The notes beneath the pieces were generated by a model. That model saw only the letters and a program-made list of their open reading frames with translations. It made no database searches and was not told the origin of the DNA. A DNA stretch of 64,000 nt, from positions 128,641-192,640 of the forward strand of contig JAAFIK010000003.1 of the NCBI GenBank assembly GCA_013298665.1, read 5' to 3'. Source of the stretch: Chitinophagales bacterium. Its GTDB lineage: Bacteria; Bacteroidota; Bacteroidia; Chitinophagales; Chitinophagaceae. This document shows, piece by piece, positions 54,412 through 62,676 of the stretch (position 1 is the stretch's first letter; each line of letters begins with the position of its first letter). Both the position numbers and the translations under genes were made by a program.

Positions 54412-55488
54412 TTATTGGCTGAGTAAGTCAACAATCCTTGACCGCAGGTAAGCGTTCATGGGTGTTTCTGCATTAGACAGGAAGATAAAACAGATATCGC
54501 GATCGGGCAAACGGTAATAATAATGGGTGAAGCCCGGACGTATGCCGATATGGTACAGTATTTTTCCTGCTTTGTCGTGCTGGCTGATGGACCAACCGAA
54601 ACCGTAGCTGATGGTTTTGCCATTTTTCGTTTTAACGAGGGCTTGTCCGCCATAGGGTGTAGTTGCTTCGGTAAGCAAGGCCGGTGGCAACTTACTTGTC
54701 CTGAGCATCCTGTCCCATAAAAACAGGTCGAATGCTGATCCGGTAATGACTGCCGGATCCTCAAAAATGTCTGCGGCATCGGTATCGGGTATGGTGATAA
54801 AGGTACGCGCGGTACTGTCGAAGCGGTGGCCGCTGGTGAGGCGCTTTGATCTTGGTAAACCGGGCTTTCCTGCACTTGCTGCGAGCATTCGGGCGGGCCG
54901 GAAAAGATAATGCTGCATAAATGCTGTGTACGAAAGGCCCGACACCTGCTCAATAAGCAATGCGAGCAGTTGATAACCTAGTTCTGAATACAAAAATGCT
55001 TTACCGGGTGCAGAGAGGAGGCTGGGTGCATAGGTGGTGATGCTGTCGGGTAGTGTATTGAGCTTGCCGGTAAAGGCATGCTTGTCTTCATAGCCTGGCA
55101 AACCTGCAGTATGGGTAAGGAGGTGACGTATGGTAATGGAGGGGTAGGGGAAACGAGGGATATAATGGGTAAGGCTGCTGTCGAAGTCCAGCAGCCCTTT
55201 TGCCTTGAGTAATGTTATTGCATAACCCGTTAGGGGTACTGATAAACCACCCAGTGGAAAGATACCCGAGCGCTGCATGGGTGTGGCTTCGCTGATGTCT
55301 GTAAAGCCAACAGCTTTGGCATATACAATCCTGCCTTCTGCTGCGATAAGAATGTTGCCGCTGATGGTATGCAAACCCAGCAGGGAGTCTACCACGTAAG
55401 GAATGCGGTGAAATTGCTGTGCTGCCGTTTCCTGCCGGGTAAATAACAGTATGCACAGGAAAACCAGACCGGAGACATAACTCTTCAT
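54412..55488 (-). CDS. Serine-hydrolase (beta-lactamase class C) fold with degenerate active site
   Basis: 358 residues. Signal peptide (VFLCILLFTRQETAAQ), then the class C beta-lactamase/penicillin-binding fold: ITIRHLLTHTAGLPGYED and ILYHIGIRPGFTHYYYRLP (the HxG that replaces KTG) are typical. The catalytic SxxK block is not: where FxxGSxxK is expected the sequence reads FPLGGLSVPLTG, so Ser is Gly and Lys is Val (checked codon by codon, GGT and GTA). The YxN motif reads YSELGYQ, with Asn replaced by Glu. It is probably a pseudo-enzyme that binds a peptide or glycan, or has changed chemistry. The reading frame is intact and full length, so this is not a decayed pseudogene. Confidence 0.9.
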   Translation of the reverse strand: MKSYVSGLVFLCILLFTRQETAAQQFHRIPYVVDSLLGLHTISGNILIAAEGRIVYAKAVGFTDISEATPMQRSGIFPLGGLSVPLTGYAITLLKAKGLLDFDSSLTHYIPRFPYPSITIRHLLTHTAGLPGYEDKHAFTGKLNTLPDSITTYAPSLLSAPGKAFLYSELGYQLLALLIEQVSGLSYTAFMQHYLFRPARMLAASAGKPGLPRSKRLTSGHRFDSTARTFITIPDTDAADIFEDPAVITGSAFDLFLWDRMLRTSKLPPALLTEATTPYGGQALVKTKNGKTISYGFGWSISQHDKAGKILYHIGIRPGFTHYYYRLPDRDICFIFLSNAETPMNAYLRSRIVDLLSQ

Positions 55489-55600
55489 CAGCAGCTTTTG
55501 TATGCAACTAAATTAAGGGTTCTGCTGCAACCTGACTAATAATTTTATAACCGGTTTTTTCAGGGGCTATTGTCTGCTGCTGCAATGGTTGTGGCCGGGG

Positions 55601-56434
55601 CTACAGGTTTGCCGGGCAACCGGTTTTGTTTTTACCTGCCAGTGCTTTGCCTTGTCCAAGCAGATAGCTTATGTGTACACCTGTAAAATAATACCAGTCT
55701 TTGTAGCGGGGGCTGCCGCGTTGTGCTCCGTCGGCGGGGTAGCTGAGTCCTGTCTTCAGTTCATCACCCCGAAATGCAAGGTCAACTGCGCGTGGGCCGC
55801 GGTTGGTGAGCAGCAGTGCCTGGTCGACATAATTGGTACTGACATCGTCGAGGTAATCGCTGAAGGTTTTCCGTAAACCTACTTCCACACCAATCATTAT
55901 TTTATCGCTGAGGGCCATTTTAAGACCACCGCCAAAGGGTATGGCAAACTGTGTAAGTGCATAGTTGCTGCGACCGGGATAAAAGCCCTGTCCCTCTGTA
56001 CTGAGCGGACGAAGTGCAACCTTATTACCCGCTGAATCTATGGCTTTGGGATTGTAATGAAAAACGGCCACACCGGCAAAGACATAGGGTGTTACAGAAC
56101 GCTCGTAAAGGCTGAAGAGATGGTATTCAATCCCGGCATTGAGTTCGGTGATGCGCGACGTGAAGTTGAGGTTCCGTATGCTGTTGCGGTTATTGTACCG
56201 GTCGTTGGCACTGATGGTGCCGATGGCCAATCCTGCGCGGGCATAGATTTTCTCGGTGAGTTCGTATTGCAAACCCAGGCCGAGGGCAAGATGGGATTGG
56301 TTGAACGTAAACCGTTTGGCCTGAAGATCGCCCTGGTAGTTACTCGTACCCGCAAAGAAAGTTGCAGAAAGACGCTGCGCCCGGCCCGGCATAAACATGC
56401 CTGCCATGGCGAACATGATGAGGATTCGCTTCAT
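55601..56434 (-). CDS. DUF6089-like outer-membrane beta-barrel protein (277 aa)
   Basis: Signal peptide (RILIMFAMAGMFMPGRAQ) and the characteristic start SATFFAGTSNYQGDLQAKRF, followed by barrel strands (LALGLGLQYELTEKIYARAG, SVTPYVFAGVAVFHYNPKAID, ALTQFAIPFGGGLKMALSDK, IGVEVGLRKTFSDYLDDVSTNY). This order (N/G-Y-x-GDL, then PY-F-GV-x-FH-NP, then T-x-SDYLDDVS) marks a Bacteroidota outer-membrane family related to PorT-like/DUF6089 proteins, with no settled role. The C-terminal tail (GKALAGKNKTGCPANL) runs beyond the last strand and contains one Cys. Confidence 0.82.
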   Translation of the reverse strand: MKRILIMFAMAGMFMPGRAQRLSATFFAGTSNYQGDLQAKRFTFNQSHLALGLGLQYELTEKIYARAGLAIGTISANDRYNNRNSIRNLNFTSRITELNAGIEYHLFSLYERSVTPYVFAGVAVFHYNPKAIDSAGNKVALRPLSTEGQGFYPGRSNYALTQFAIPFGGGLKMALSDKIMIGVEVGLRKTFSDYLDDVSTNYVDQALLLTNRGPRAVDLAFRGDELKTGLSYPADGAQRGSPRYKDWYYFTGVHISYLLGQGKALAGKNKTGCPANL

Positions 56435-56748
56435 GGATGATGTATTTTTCCTTACCTATGCAAGGATCATACCTCAACCACGCAAAAGGCTGCATAGCAG
56501 TTGTTAAAGTTTTCTAAATATGTGTTGTTCAATAAATCAGGGCAAAGCGGGTGCATTTTAGATTTTCGTCCCGGGAATTTTTCATATGTAATCATAATGA
56601 TTATCCCCGGCAGGTATTTTTTCTTTCCGGAGAGGAGAAAAAGAGATTCGAAGTCCATTACAATGTTCCGGTAGTTATTGGAGTAATGCTATAGCTAAGC
56701 GGGCACCAGCACGATTAATTGTGAAAATAAAAATTACACCATGGCAGT
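56435..56748. other. Intergenic region, 314 bp
   Basis: Nothing that I can support as a gene; no exact promoter box for the downstream minus-strand barrel gene was found. A short CCGGGA / TCCCCGG-like pairing near 56570-56610 is weak. Confidence 0.4.
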
Positions 56749-57990
56749 TTATACAGCCTTAAATTTTACCGCATGTACCTGCACGTCATTCTGTGTTTTA
56801 CCGCCCTGTAGTGTGTAGCCGGCAGCAATCCATGTCTTATTATCCGGTGCAAAAGGCCGTACGGTAATATAATCCCCCCACTTGCCTTGTACCGGACCAT
56901 TGGTACCTTCGCGAACCATTTTGAGTATCCATTTCGTGGTAGCTGTATTAAAGCTACCCACCAGATGGGTAGGGTTTTTGATGCCGCCACCAAGAAAAAG
57001 GGTGATGCCTACTTCTCCGCTGGCATTGGGATAAGCATCGGGATAGGCAAAGGCATAGTCCGGACTCCAGATATCCGGTTCATCGAGTTTTGCCATTGTG
57101 GCCGCATTTATTCTTACCACCCGTATGTGCGGAAAAGGGCGATCGGTACCTCTTTTATTGGCTGTCCACATAAAACCGAGTATGCCGTTGCTTAACCAGG
57201 CTCCGGTGATACGATAATCTGCACGCATAAGCCAGTTGGTATTGTCTGGCCCTTTGGCCTCGTATTGACCGCCAGACCATGCGGTAACTGCAATATCTGT
57301 TTTGGTTACAGTTGTACTGTTCTCGGGCCATGCAAATACCCGCAATTTATTATTGCCGGTTGTACCTGCATGTGCAACGAAGTACATGGTTGTTGTAGCC
57401 CCTTGTACACAGCGCAGTGAAAAGTCTGCCTTGGTTTCGTAGTAGTCGAACGTGAAGTTTTGTCCCGTTTCCAGACTTTTTAACGGGATGCGGATGATAA
57501 TGCTGCGTGTGAAAACATCATTGGTATTGAATACATTGGTGCCGATGTACAGAAAATTATCAGATAAGGCAGCGTGGTTGTAGTCCAGCCACTGGTTTTT
57601 CCAGGCGGGGTTGATGCTTTGCGGGGAGAAATCCCAGAGCTGCCAATCTTTCTCCTTATTGAGGGTCTTACCTTTTTTAACGGCAAGGCGCAGGGTATTG
57701 GTACCCTGTCTTTCCAAATACTGCAGCAGCCAGAAGGTGAGGTCCCGGCCTTTGTCATACAGGAGGGTTTGGTCGCAGCAAAAACCACCATCCGCAATGG
57801 GAAAATTGCTGACCGGGCTGATGTGTGTCCATGTGTTACCGCCGTTTAATGATTTGCTGGCAAACCAGTTGCCGGTAAGTAATATCTGGGAACCATTGTT
57901 GGCGATGCTGCATTCGCAAATGGTAGAAGTCTGGTCGTTGGTAACGGTATCCGATAGTATGGATAGTTTTGTGATTTTGACGTCGTTCAT
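56749..57990 (-). CDS. Beta-propeller-like protein with Asp-box motif (413 aa)
   Basis: No signal peptide or membrane helix. The sequence is beta-rich throughout with repeats of roughly 60 residues. SKSLNGGNTWTHISPVSNFP fits an Asp-box (SxDxGxTW) as in sialidases and other propellers, and later blades (SNGILGFMWTANKRG, GEVGITLFLGGGIKNPTHL) are consistent with a six-bladed propeller. The catalytic residues of sialidases (Arg triad) cannot be assigned. Two Cys pairs near the N-terminus (CECS, FCCDQ) are notable. It may bind a glycan or act as a scaffold. It is transcribed alone on the minus strand. Confidence 0.65.
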   Translation of the reverse strand: MNDVKITKLSILSDTVTNDQTSTICECSIANNGSQILLTGNWFASKSLNGGNTWTHISPVSNFPIADGGFCCDQTLLYDKGRDLTFWLLQYLERQGTNTLRLAVKKGKTLNKEKDWQLWDFSPQSINPAWKNQWLDYNHAALSDNFLYIGTNVFNTNDVFTRSIIIRIPLKSLETGQNFTFDYYETKADFSLRCVQGATTTMYFVAHAGTTGNNKLRVFAWPENSTTVTKTDIAVTAWSGGQYEAKGPDNTNWLMRADYRITGAWLSNGILGFMWTANKRGTDRPFPHIRVVRINAATMAKLDEPDIWSPDYAFAYPDAYPNASGEVGITLFLGGGIKNPTHLVGSFNTATTKWILKMVREGTNGPVQGKWGDYITVRPFAPDNKTWIAAGYTLQGGKTQNDVQVHAVKFKAV

Positions 57991-58040
57991 GCGTAAAGGG
58001 GTATAACAGGTATAAAAATAAGGAATGACAGTATCGGGAG

Positions 58041-58346
58041 TCAGCTTACCTCTGTGGGGCCGGCTTCCATTTCATTACCAAAACTCCGTAGTTTTTTTTC
58101 GGGTAATGGGGCAAATTTGGGTCCGCCTTGTTTTCTTGCGGTACCCTTGGAGGCTTGCCGTTTTTGTGTCATGGCTTTGGTAAACCTGAAGGCTTCCTCG
58201 TTTTGTGCAGCAGCGATTCCCCGGCGTTTACCGGAGTCGGTTTGCGCGACTTTTACCATTGGCTTTTTGGCTGTTTTGGCTTCGGTGACGACAGTTTTGA
58301 TTGCTGCGGCAGTGGCTTTCGCTTTTTTTAGTGCAGTTTTTTTCAT
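58041..58346 (-). CDS. Small Lys/Ala-rich basic protein (101 aa)
   Basis: Started at MKKTALKKAKATAAAIKTVV (58346); the track's start adds a hydrophobic N-terminus that reads like intergenic sequence. The N-terminal half is Lys/Ala/Thr-rich (KTAKKPMVKVAQTDSGKRRG), like histone H1-type tails of bacterial nucleoid proteins, and the middle has AAAQNEEAFRFTKAMTQKRQASKGTARKQGG. It is probably unstructured and may bind nucleic acid or another anion, but no known DNA-binding fold is visible. It starts 180 bp from the divergent transporter gene. Moderate confidence that it is a real gene. Confidence 0.55.
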   Translation of the reverse strand: MKKTALKKAKATAAAIKTVVTEAKTAKKPMVKVAQTDSGKRRGIAAAQNEEAFRFTKAMTQKRQASKGTARKQGGPKFAPLPEKKLRSFGNEMEAGPTEVS

Positions 58347-58526
58347 GCCTTTTCTTTTAAAAGATAAACGCGGGTGTATTATTATGACAGGTAAGATAAA
58401 CAACAAAAATGAGGATTCCAAATGTTTGTGCAGATGTATGCTGCCCCGGACATGGTTGATATAAAAGCAGTTTTATATATCCTTATTGTTTTACTTTAGC
58501 TGTGCATATCTACAATTTTTTATAAC

Positions 58527-60221
58527 ATGACGGCAAACCATCAGCAGGCAAAAGGCATGGGTTTTATTATCGGGGCATCTTCAGTGGGAACACTGATTGA
58601 GTGGTACGATTTTTACATTTTTGGGATGCTGGCTACGATCATTTCCAAACAGTTTTTTCCCGAAGAGGCGGGGGCTTCTGCTTTGCTGAGCACACTGGCC
58701 ATTTTTGCGGCAGGCTTTATCGTCCGGCCATTCGGGGCGCTGGTGTTTGGACGGCTGGGCGATCTGGTGGGCCGCAAATATACTTTCCTGCTCACCCTGG
58801 TACTGATGGGGGGATCTACTTTTGCCATCGGCCTGGTGCCGGGGTATGCCAGCATTGGCTGGGCCGCGCCAGTACTGGTGTTGCTGCTGCGTTTGCTGCA
58901 GGGGTTGGCGCTTGGGGGTGAATATGGCGGAGCAGCTACCTATGTGGCTGAGCATGCGCCCCCGCACCGGCGGGGATACTGGACAAGCTGGATACAAACA
59001 ACGGCTACCCTGGGTTTGTTCCTTGCGTTGGGGATCATTCTGCTGATCCGGCAGGGTCAGGGAGTAACCCGGTTTACCGCAGAATGGGGCGGGTGGCGTT
59101 ATCCGTTCTGGTTGTCGGCTGTACTGGTGCTGGTATCGGTACTGATCCGTATGCGGATGCAGGAGTCGCCGATGTTTGCCCGGGTAAAAGCAGCGGGTAT
59201 GGGAGCCGTAAATCCGTTAAAAGAGAGTTTTGGCCGTCGTGCTAATTTTAAAATGGTATTGCTGGCTTTGTTTGGCGCGGTGATGGGGCAGGGGGTGATC
59301 TGGTACACCGGACAGTTTTATGCCCAGTCGTTTATTGAAAATGTGTGTAAGGTTAATTTTGTCGATTCGAGAAACATCATCCTGGTAGCGATACTGCTGG
59401 CTACTCCTTTTTTTATTTTCTTTGGGGCGCTGAGTGACCGGGTAGGCCGGAAATGGATCATGCTGGCGGGAATGCTGCTGGGGGTTATTGCTTACCGGCC
59501 GATTTACCGGAATTTTATCCAACTGACTGATCCTGCGGGGAAGCGACTGACTGTTGATGCCTCGGGCACAAAGGGGTTGCCCGGAGTTGCGGCAATGGAT
59601 GTCCGGGATAAAACGAAGCTGGTGGTAACGGCTGTTGTAGATACGGCTTATACGGATGGGGCTGTTTTCCGGACAACGCGGACGGATACCATTGGCCTGG
59701 CTGTGCCTTTTACCGGACAAACCGGAAGGCTTGGTTATCTGCTGCCCCGTAAGGATGTGCCGGGCATGGATACGGCTGTTGTTCAACTGAAAGCATTGCC
59801 GGGGGTGGAACTTCGCGATGGTATTACTTATGTTGCGGCGATTGGCCAATCTCACCGGCCGGGTATCCTTATGGAGAAATCATTGAGCAGGGGTGATTTC
59901 TGGCGGATGGTATGGCTTGTTTTTATACAGGTGATCTTTGTAACGATGGTTTATGGCCCGATGGCGGCCTTCCTGGTGGAGTTGTTTCCGACAAAAATTC
60001 GTTATACGTCCATGTCGCTGCCTTATCATATCGGCAATGGTGTTTTTGGCGGCCTGGTTCCCTTTCTCGGCACATTGATTGTGGAGTTGACCAAGACGAA
60101 GGACAATCCGGCTGGCGACCCGCTGGCCGGGCTCTGGTACCCTATTGGTGTGGCCGGGCTTTGTTTGATCATCGGGGTGGTATACCTGCGGAATGCCACC
60201 CGGCAACAACAAATCGATTAA
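58527..60221 (+). CDS. MHS-type MFS transporter with a ~130-residue soluble insert
   Basis: 564 residues. The opening IGASSVGTLIEWYDFYIFGML is the metabolite:H+ symporter (MHS) family signature, as in shikimate, alpha-ketoglutarate and proline/betaine carriers; AALVFGRLGDLVGRKYTFLL is the loop 2-3 motif, and LGGEYGGAATYVAEHAPPHRRGYWTSWIQTT the loop 4-5 motif. Between the eighth and ninth helices, residues about 320-450 form an inserted Val/Thr/Gly-rich domain (TKLVVTAVVDTAYTDGAVF, GVELRDGITYVAAIG). Substrate unknown. The small membrane protein gene at 60239 follows 17 bp downstream. Confidence 0.92.
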   Translation: MTANHQQAKGMGFIIGASSVGTLIEWYDFYIFGMLATIISKQFFPEEAGASALLSTLAIFAAGFIVRPFGALVFGRLGDLVGRKYTFLLTLVLMGGSTFAIGLVPGYASIGWAAPVLVLLLRLLQGLALGGEYGGAATYVAEHAPPHRRGYWTSWIQTTATLGLFLALGIILLIRQGQGVTRFTAEWGGWRYPFWLSAVLVLVSVLIRMRMQESPMFARVKAAGMGAVNPLKESFGRRANFKMVLLALFGAVMGQGVIWYTGQFYAQSFIENVCKVNFVDSRNIILVAILLATPFFIFFGALSDRVGRKWIMLAGMLLGVIAYRPIYRNFIQLTDPAGKRLTVDASGTKGLPGVAAMDVRDKTKLVVTAVVDTAYTDGAVFRTTRTDTIGLAVPFTGQTGRLGYLLPRKDVPGMDTAVVQLKALPGVELRDGITYVAAIGQSHRPGILMEKSLSRGDFWRMVWLVFIQVIFVTMVYGPMAAFLVELFPTKIRYTSMSLPYHIGNGVFGGLVPFLGTLIVELTKTKDNPAGDPLAGLWYPIGVAGLCLIIGVVYLRNATRQQQID

Positions 60222-60238
60222 CTTTAAAAGATCAGGAC

Positions 60239-60469
60239 ATGAATGTGATCAAACGATACCTCGGTGTAATATGGATGTTGCTGGCGCCGCTGCTGGTTGC
60301 TTTTATGTGCTGGCAGGCAGTGGTGAAAATTACGCATGCACCTGCGGCTGCACAATCGAATGTGATCCTGCAATGGGTGATCATACTCCTGATCTTTATT
60401 CCCATCTGCACAGGGCTGTTTATTTTCGGCTACTATGCGGTGAAGGGGGAGTATGGAGACGGGAGATGA
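60239..60469 (+). CDS. Small two-helix membrane protein, DUF6814-like (76 aa)
   Basis: MNVIKRYLGVIWMLLAPLLV begins a first membrane helix, and VILQWVIILLIFIPICTGLFIFGYYAV forms the second, with a short basic/acidic tail (KGEYGDGR). AGGA five bases before the ATG acts as a plausible ribosome site. It sits 17 bp after the MHS transporter; small proteins of this shape recur next to such transporters in this phylum, so it is probably an accessory subunit. The track shows it only as the 3' part of a longer shadow ORF. Function unknown. Confidence 0.8.
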   Translation: MNVIKRYLGVIWMLLAPLLVAFMCWQAVVKITHAPAAAQSNVILQWVIILLIFIPICTGLFIFGYYAVKGEYGDGR

Positions 60470-60504
60470 GGAAGTTACAGGTACCGGTATCCTCTACGTA
60501 GCGT

Positions 60505-60559
60505 GCAGGATGTGAGATACAAAGCGCGCGCTCCTGATACTTGCTGCATATCATCCTGC
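60505..60559. repeat. Hairpin between convergent genes, related to the 23.7-kb element
   Basis: GCAGGATG (60505-60512) and CATCCTGC (60552-60559) form an 8-bp stem. The intervening bases (TGAGATAC, GCTCC, GATACTT in order) resemble the middle of the element at 23800-23848, so both may be members of one dispersed intergenic family. Confidence 0.5.
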
Positions 60560-60660
60560 TGCTATTTCCGATGTGAAATGGATTCCCTGTACAAAAAAGC
60601 GACAACTCACTCCCTTGAGTAAGGTTGCCGCGTATGTTGATGTGCCCGTTTTAACGCAGA

Positions 60661-60960
60661 TCAATCCTTCGTTTGTGCCCAGAATGTTTCCAGACATGCC
60701 TTTAGTTTTTCCGCCGTATCGGTATTGGGCTTGGGAATGATGAACAGTTCCCGGTCTTCCCATTGTACCGGTACGCCGAGTTTGTATTCGAGCCATTTGT
60801 CGAAGATGTCGAATACATGATCTTTGGCGGGTTCGCCGGCTGCGTTGTGTGCCGGCATAAAGTTGAACATGATTTCGATATGTCCATCATCGTATACATT
60901 AATCTCCGGCTCGCCGAGCTGATCAAAACCTTCAACAGCGATTGTTTTAAAGTCTTCCAT
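60661..60960 (-). CDS. Small cytosolic protein of unknown function (99 aa)
   Basis: 99 residues without signal or membrane segment: MEDFKTIAVEGFDQLGEPEINVYDDGHIEIMFNFMPAHNA at the start, then a helical second half (AEKLKACLETFWAQTKD). The first half looks like a three-stranded sheet with a conserved-looking IxFNFMP turn. I do not recognise the family. It is the last of a probable three-gene minus-strand operon with 60982-61635 (21-bp gap) and 61643-62230. The ATG start is preceded by a reasonable spacing and the stop is TGA. Confidence 0.75.
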   Translation of the reverse strand: MEDFKTIAVEGFDQLGEPEINVYDDGHIEIMFNFMPAHNAAGEPAKDHVFDIFDKWLEYKLGVPVQWEDRELFIIPKPNTDTAEKLKACLETFWAQTKD

Positions 60961-60981
60961 ATTGTATTAAGTTTACTGTAA

Positions 60982-61635
60982 TTAAAATTGTAATGCCTGT
61001 AATGTTTGGGTGCTTTTGTCCTGCAGAAATGCGGCAACGGTTTCAAAACTGCCGAGTGCGTCCATTGCGGTCAGGGTTTCGCGATAGCGGTTAACCATGC
61101 CATCATATGCGCGGAAGTCTGCCAGTTTTGCTGCTACCAGACCTGCTTCTGCATGCAGGGTAGGGTGGTCTAAGTACGAACATTCCCCTAATGGCACACT
61201 GTTGAGTACCCGGTGAATGTCGTCAATGCTGTTGAACGCCTGAAAGAAAATGGGATTACAAATGGTATAATAGGTTTTGCAGGCCTGTGCCCATCTTTCG
61301 AGATCAGGTATTCCGGTTACCCGGTAATTTTCCAGAAACCGGTGGGTAGTGAGTAACTCTTGTTTGATACACCAGGACTGTTCCACAGCAGCCCTGCTCT
61401 GCCCCAGTGCGAGGGCATAGACAATGGCAAACTGTCTGTGGTGAATGACCATGTTGATGAACATACCAAACTCAACCTTGTAATTGGCGGCATCAATGAT
61501 AATCGTATCCCTGCATTCCAGCCTGTTGCGGTGCAGGTATATACCCTCGGGCTTTGGCTGCACACTGAATCCTTCCTGTTCAAACAGGGAGGTAAATACA
61601 TTCCTGATCTCCTGCTTTAATGTTTTGTAATCCAT
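60982..61635 (-). CDS. Cytosolic protein of unknown function (217 aa)
   Basis: Start chosen at MDYKTLKQEIRNVFTSLFEQE (61635): the track's upstream 52 residues overlap the preceding gene and look spurious. All-helical with beta strands in the first third (GIYLHRNRLECRDTIIIDAA, FGMFINMVIHHRQFAIVYAL). The later part (LERWAQACKTYYTICNPIFFQAF, CSYLDHPTLHAEAGLVAAKL) is helical and may form a repeat-like bundle. No known motif. It lies 7 bp after the secreted 195-aa protein gene and 21 bp before the 99-aa gene, so the three are probably one transcript. Cytoplasmic by lack of signal. Confidence 0.75.
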   Translation of the reverse strand: MDYKTLKQEIRNVFTSLFEQEGFSVQPKPEGIYLHRNRLECRDTIIIDAANYKVEFGMFINMVIHHRQFAIVYALALGQSRAAVEQSWCIKQELLTTHRFLENYRVTGIPDLERWAQACKTYYTICNPIFFQAFNSIDDIHRVLNSVPLGECSYLDHPTLHAEAGLVAAKLADFRAYDGMVNRYRETLTAMDALGSFETVAAFLQDKSTQTLQALQF

Positions 61636-61642
61636 CTTTCTG

Positions 61643-62230
61643 TTATAATACCATATACCGGGGAAATGGCGCAGTGGTATAGGCTGCTGCCGGTTTGGTG
61701 ACAAAAAACTGTACCCCGGTTTTTGCGGCTGTGTAGAACGAGGTGGTAATATCCCGATCCACAGCGAGGTTAATCGCAGCCAGGTTAACACCGCCTTTTA
61801 CCACCACTTTGGTAACGGTACCCTTTACCAGGTTAATGGCGGGGTAAATTACTTTCTGGTTGGCAGTGCATACTGAAGTAAGGTCTGCGGCACCGGCAAG
61901 GTCTTTTGATACACTGGCCTTGGCATCGCCTACCTGATACCTGGTTCCGTTCATAAACAATACGTCTGCAACAATACGCTTGGTGGGTGTAGTGGCATTG
62001 TCCAGGTACACATCCAGCGATACCTGCGTGGCATACTTGGTACCTTTATTGGTCAGGTACGTGTTAACGGTTCCTTCAAAGACCTTCCAGTTGGGTTCGG
62101 TAACGACGGTGGCGGTTGTTTCTTCCGTAATCTCTGATGCAGGCGTGGCCTGCGCAAATAACTGGACATTCAAAGCTAAGCCTAAAAAGAATAAAATCCC
62201 TTTCAGGTGCTGCAAAATAGTTTTTTTCAT
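61643..62230 (-). CDS. Secreted protein of unknown function (195 aa)
   Basis: Signal peptide (LKGILFFLGLALNVQLFAQ), then a beta-rich mature part with two similar halves: VTEPNWKVFEGTVNTYLTNKG and a C-terminal KTGVQFFVTKPAAAYTTAP. The middle TKRIVADVLFMNGTRYQVGD and VTKVVVKGGVNLAAINLAVDRD strands could be a beta-sandwich. No lipobox. It is the first of three minus-strand genes that look like an operon. The two downstream proteins are cytosolic, so the link may be transcriptional only. Confidence 0.75.
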   Translation of the reverse strand: MKKTILQHLKGILFFLGLALNVQLFAQATPASEITEETTATVVTEPNWKVFEGTVNTYLTNKGTKYATQVSLDVYLDNATTPTKRIVADVLFMNGTRYQVGDAKASVSKDLAGAADLTSVCTANQKVIYPAINLVKGTVTKVVVKGGVNLAAINLAVDRDITTSFYTAAKTGVQFFVTKPAAAYTTAPFPRYMVL

Positions 62231-62676
62231 TGTTACATTTTTTTGTGTTAATAGATGATTGTTTATATAGTGAACTGATGTTGGACAAGCTTATTGAAGG
62301 ATAACAGGTATACTCCAGGAGTCATTATCTTTCATGAACATACATAAGGGTTATCGTGAACCGTTACTACTGATGTACAGTCAATAATCCTTAGAAATAT
62401 GGTACCATTATTATTGCCGGCAAGGAAACCGAAATTCGGGTATTGTTTTTTCCGGAGGTTACTCCTCTTAAGAATAAGGTTAAGTGCGTTTATACGTTAA
62501 AGGTAGTTATTTTCCGGAGAAAAAAAATATTTTTATCCGTTCTGTGCAGGGCGTACAAAATACCGTATGTTTTTGTATCCAATACTCACCATTTACGTTA
62601 GGGCGGGGAGCCATTTTTCTCCGGATGGGTTCTTTTTGTTTGTTGTAGTTTCCCTGAACTGTTATAGATTTGGGTT
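62231..62676. other. Intergenic region, 446 bp, divergent promoters
   Basis: It separates the minus-strand operon from the Mur ligase gene. The plus-strand promoter is clear; none is obvious for the minus strand. No gene is supported in between. Confidence 0.5.
62643..62672 (+). promoter_or_regulatory. Promoter for the Mur ligase gene, probably giving a leaderless mRNA
   Basis: TTG at 62643-62645, 19 bases, TAGATTTG at 62665-62672, an exact -33/-7 match. The ATG starts only four bases after the box, and an in-frame TAG lies inside the box, so no upstream start is possible. Transcription should begin at or near the A of the ATG. Confidence 0.65.

Noticed and set aside
59217-59855. 212-aa minus-strand ORF inside the MHS transporter gene
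   Set aside because: Antisense shadow in the region of the soluble insert; composition rich in Arg/Asn/Ser without domains.
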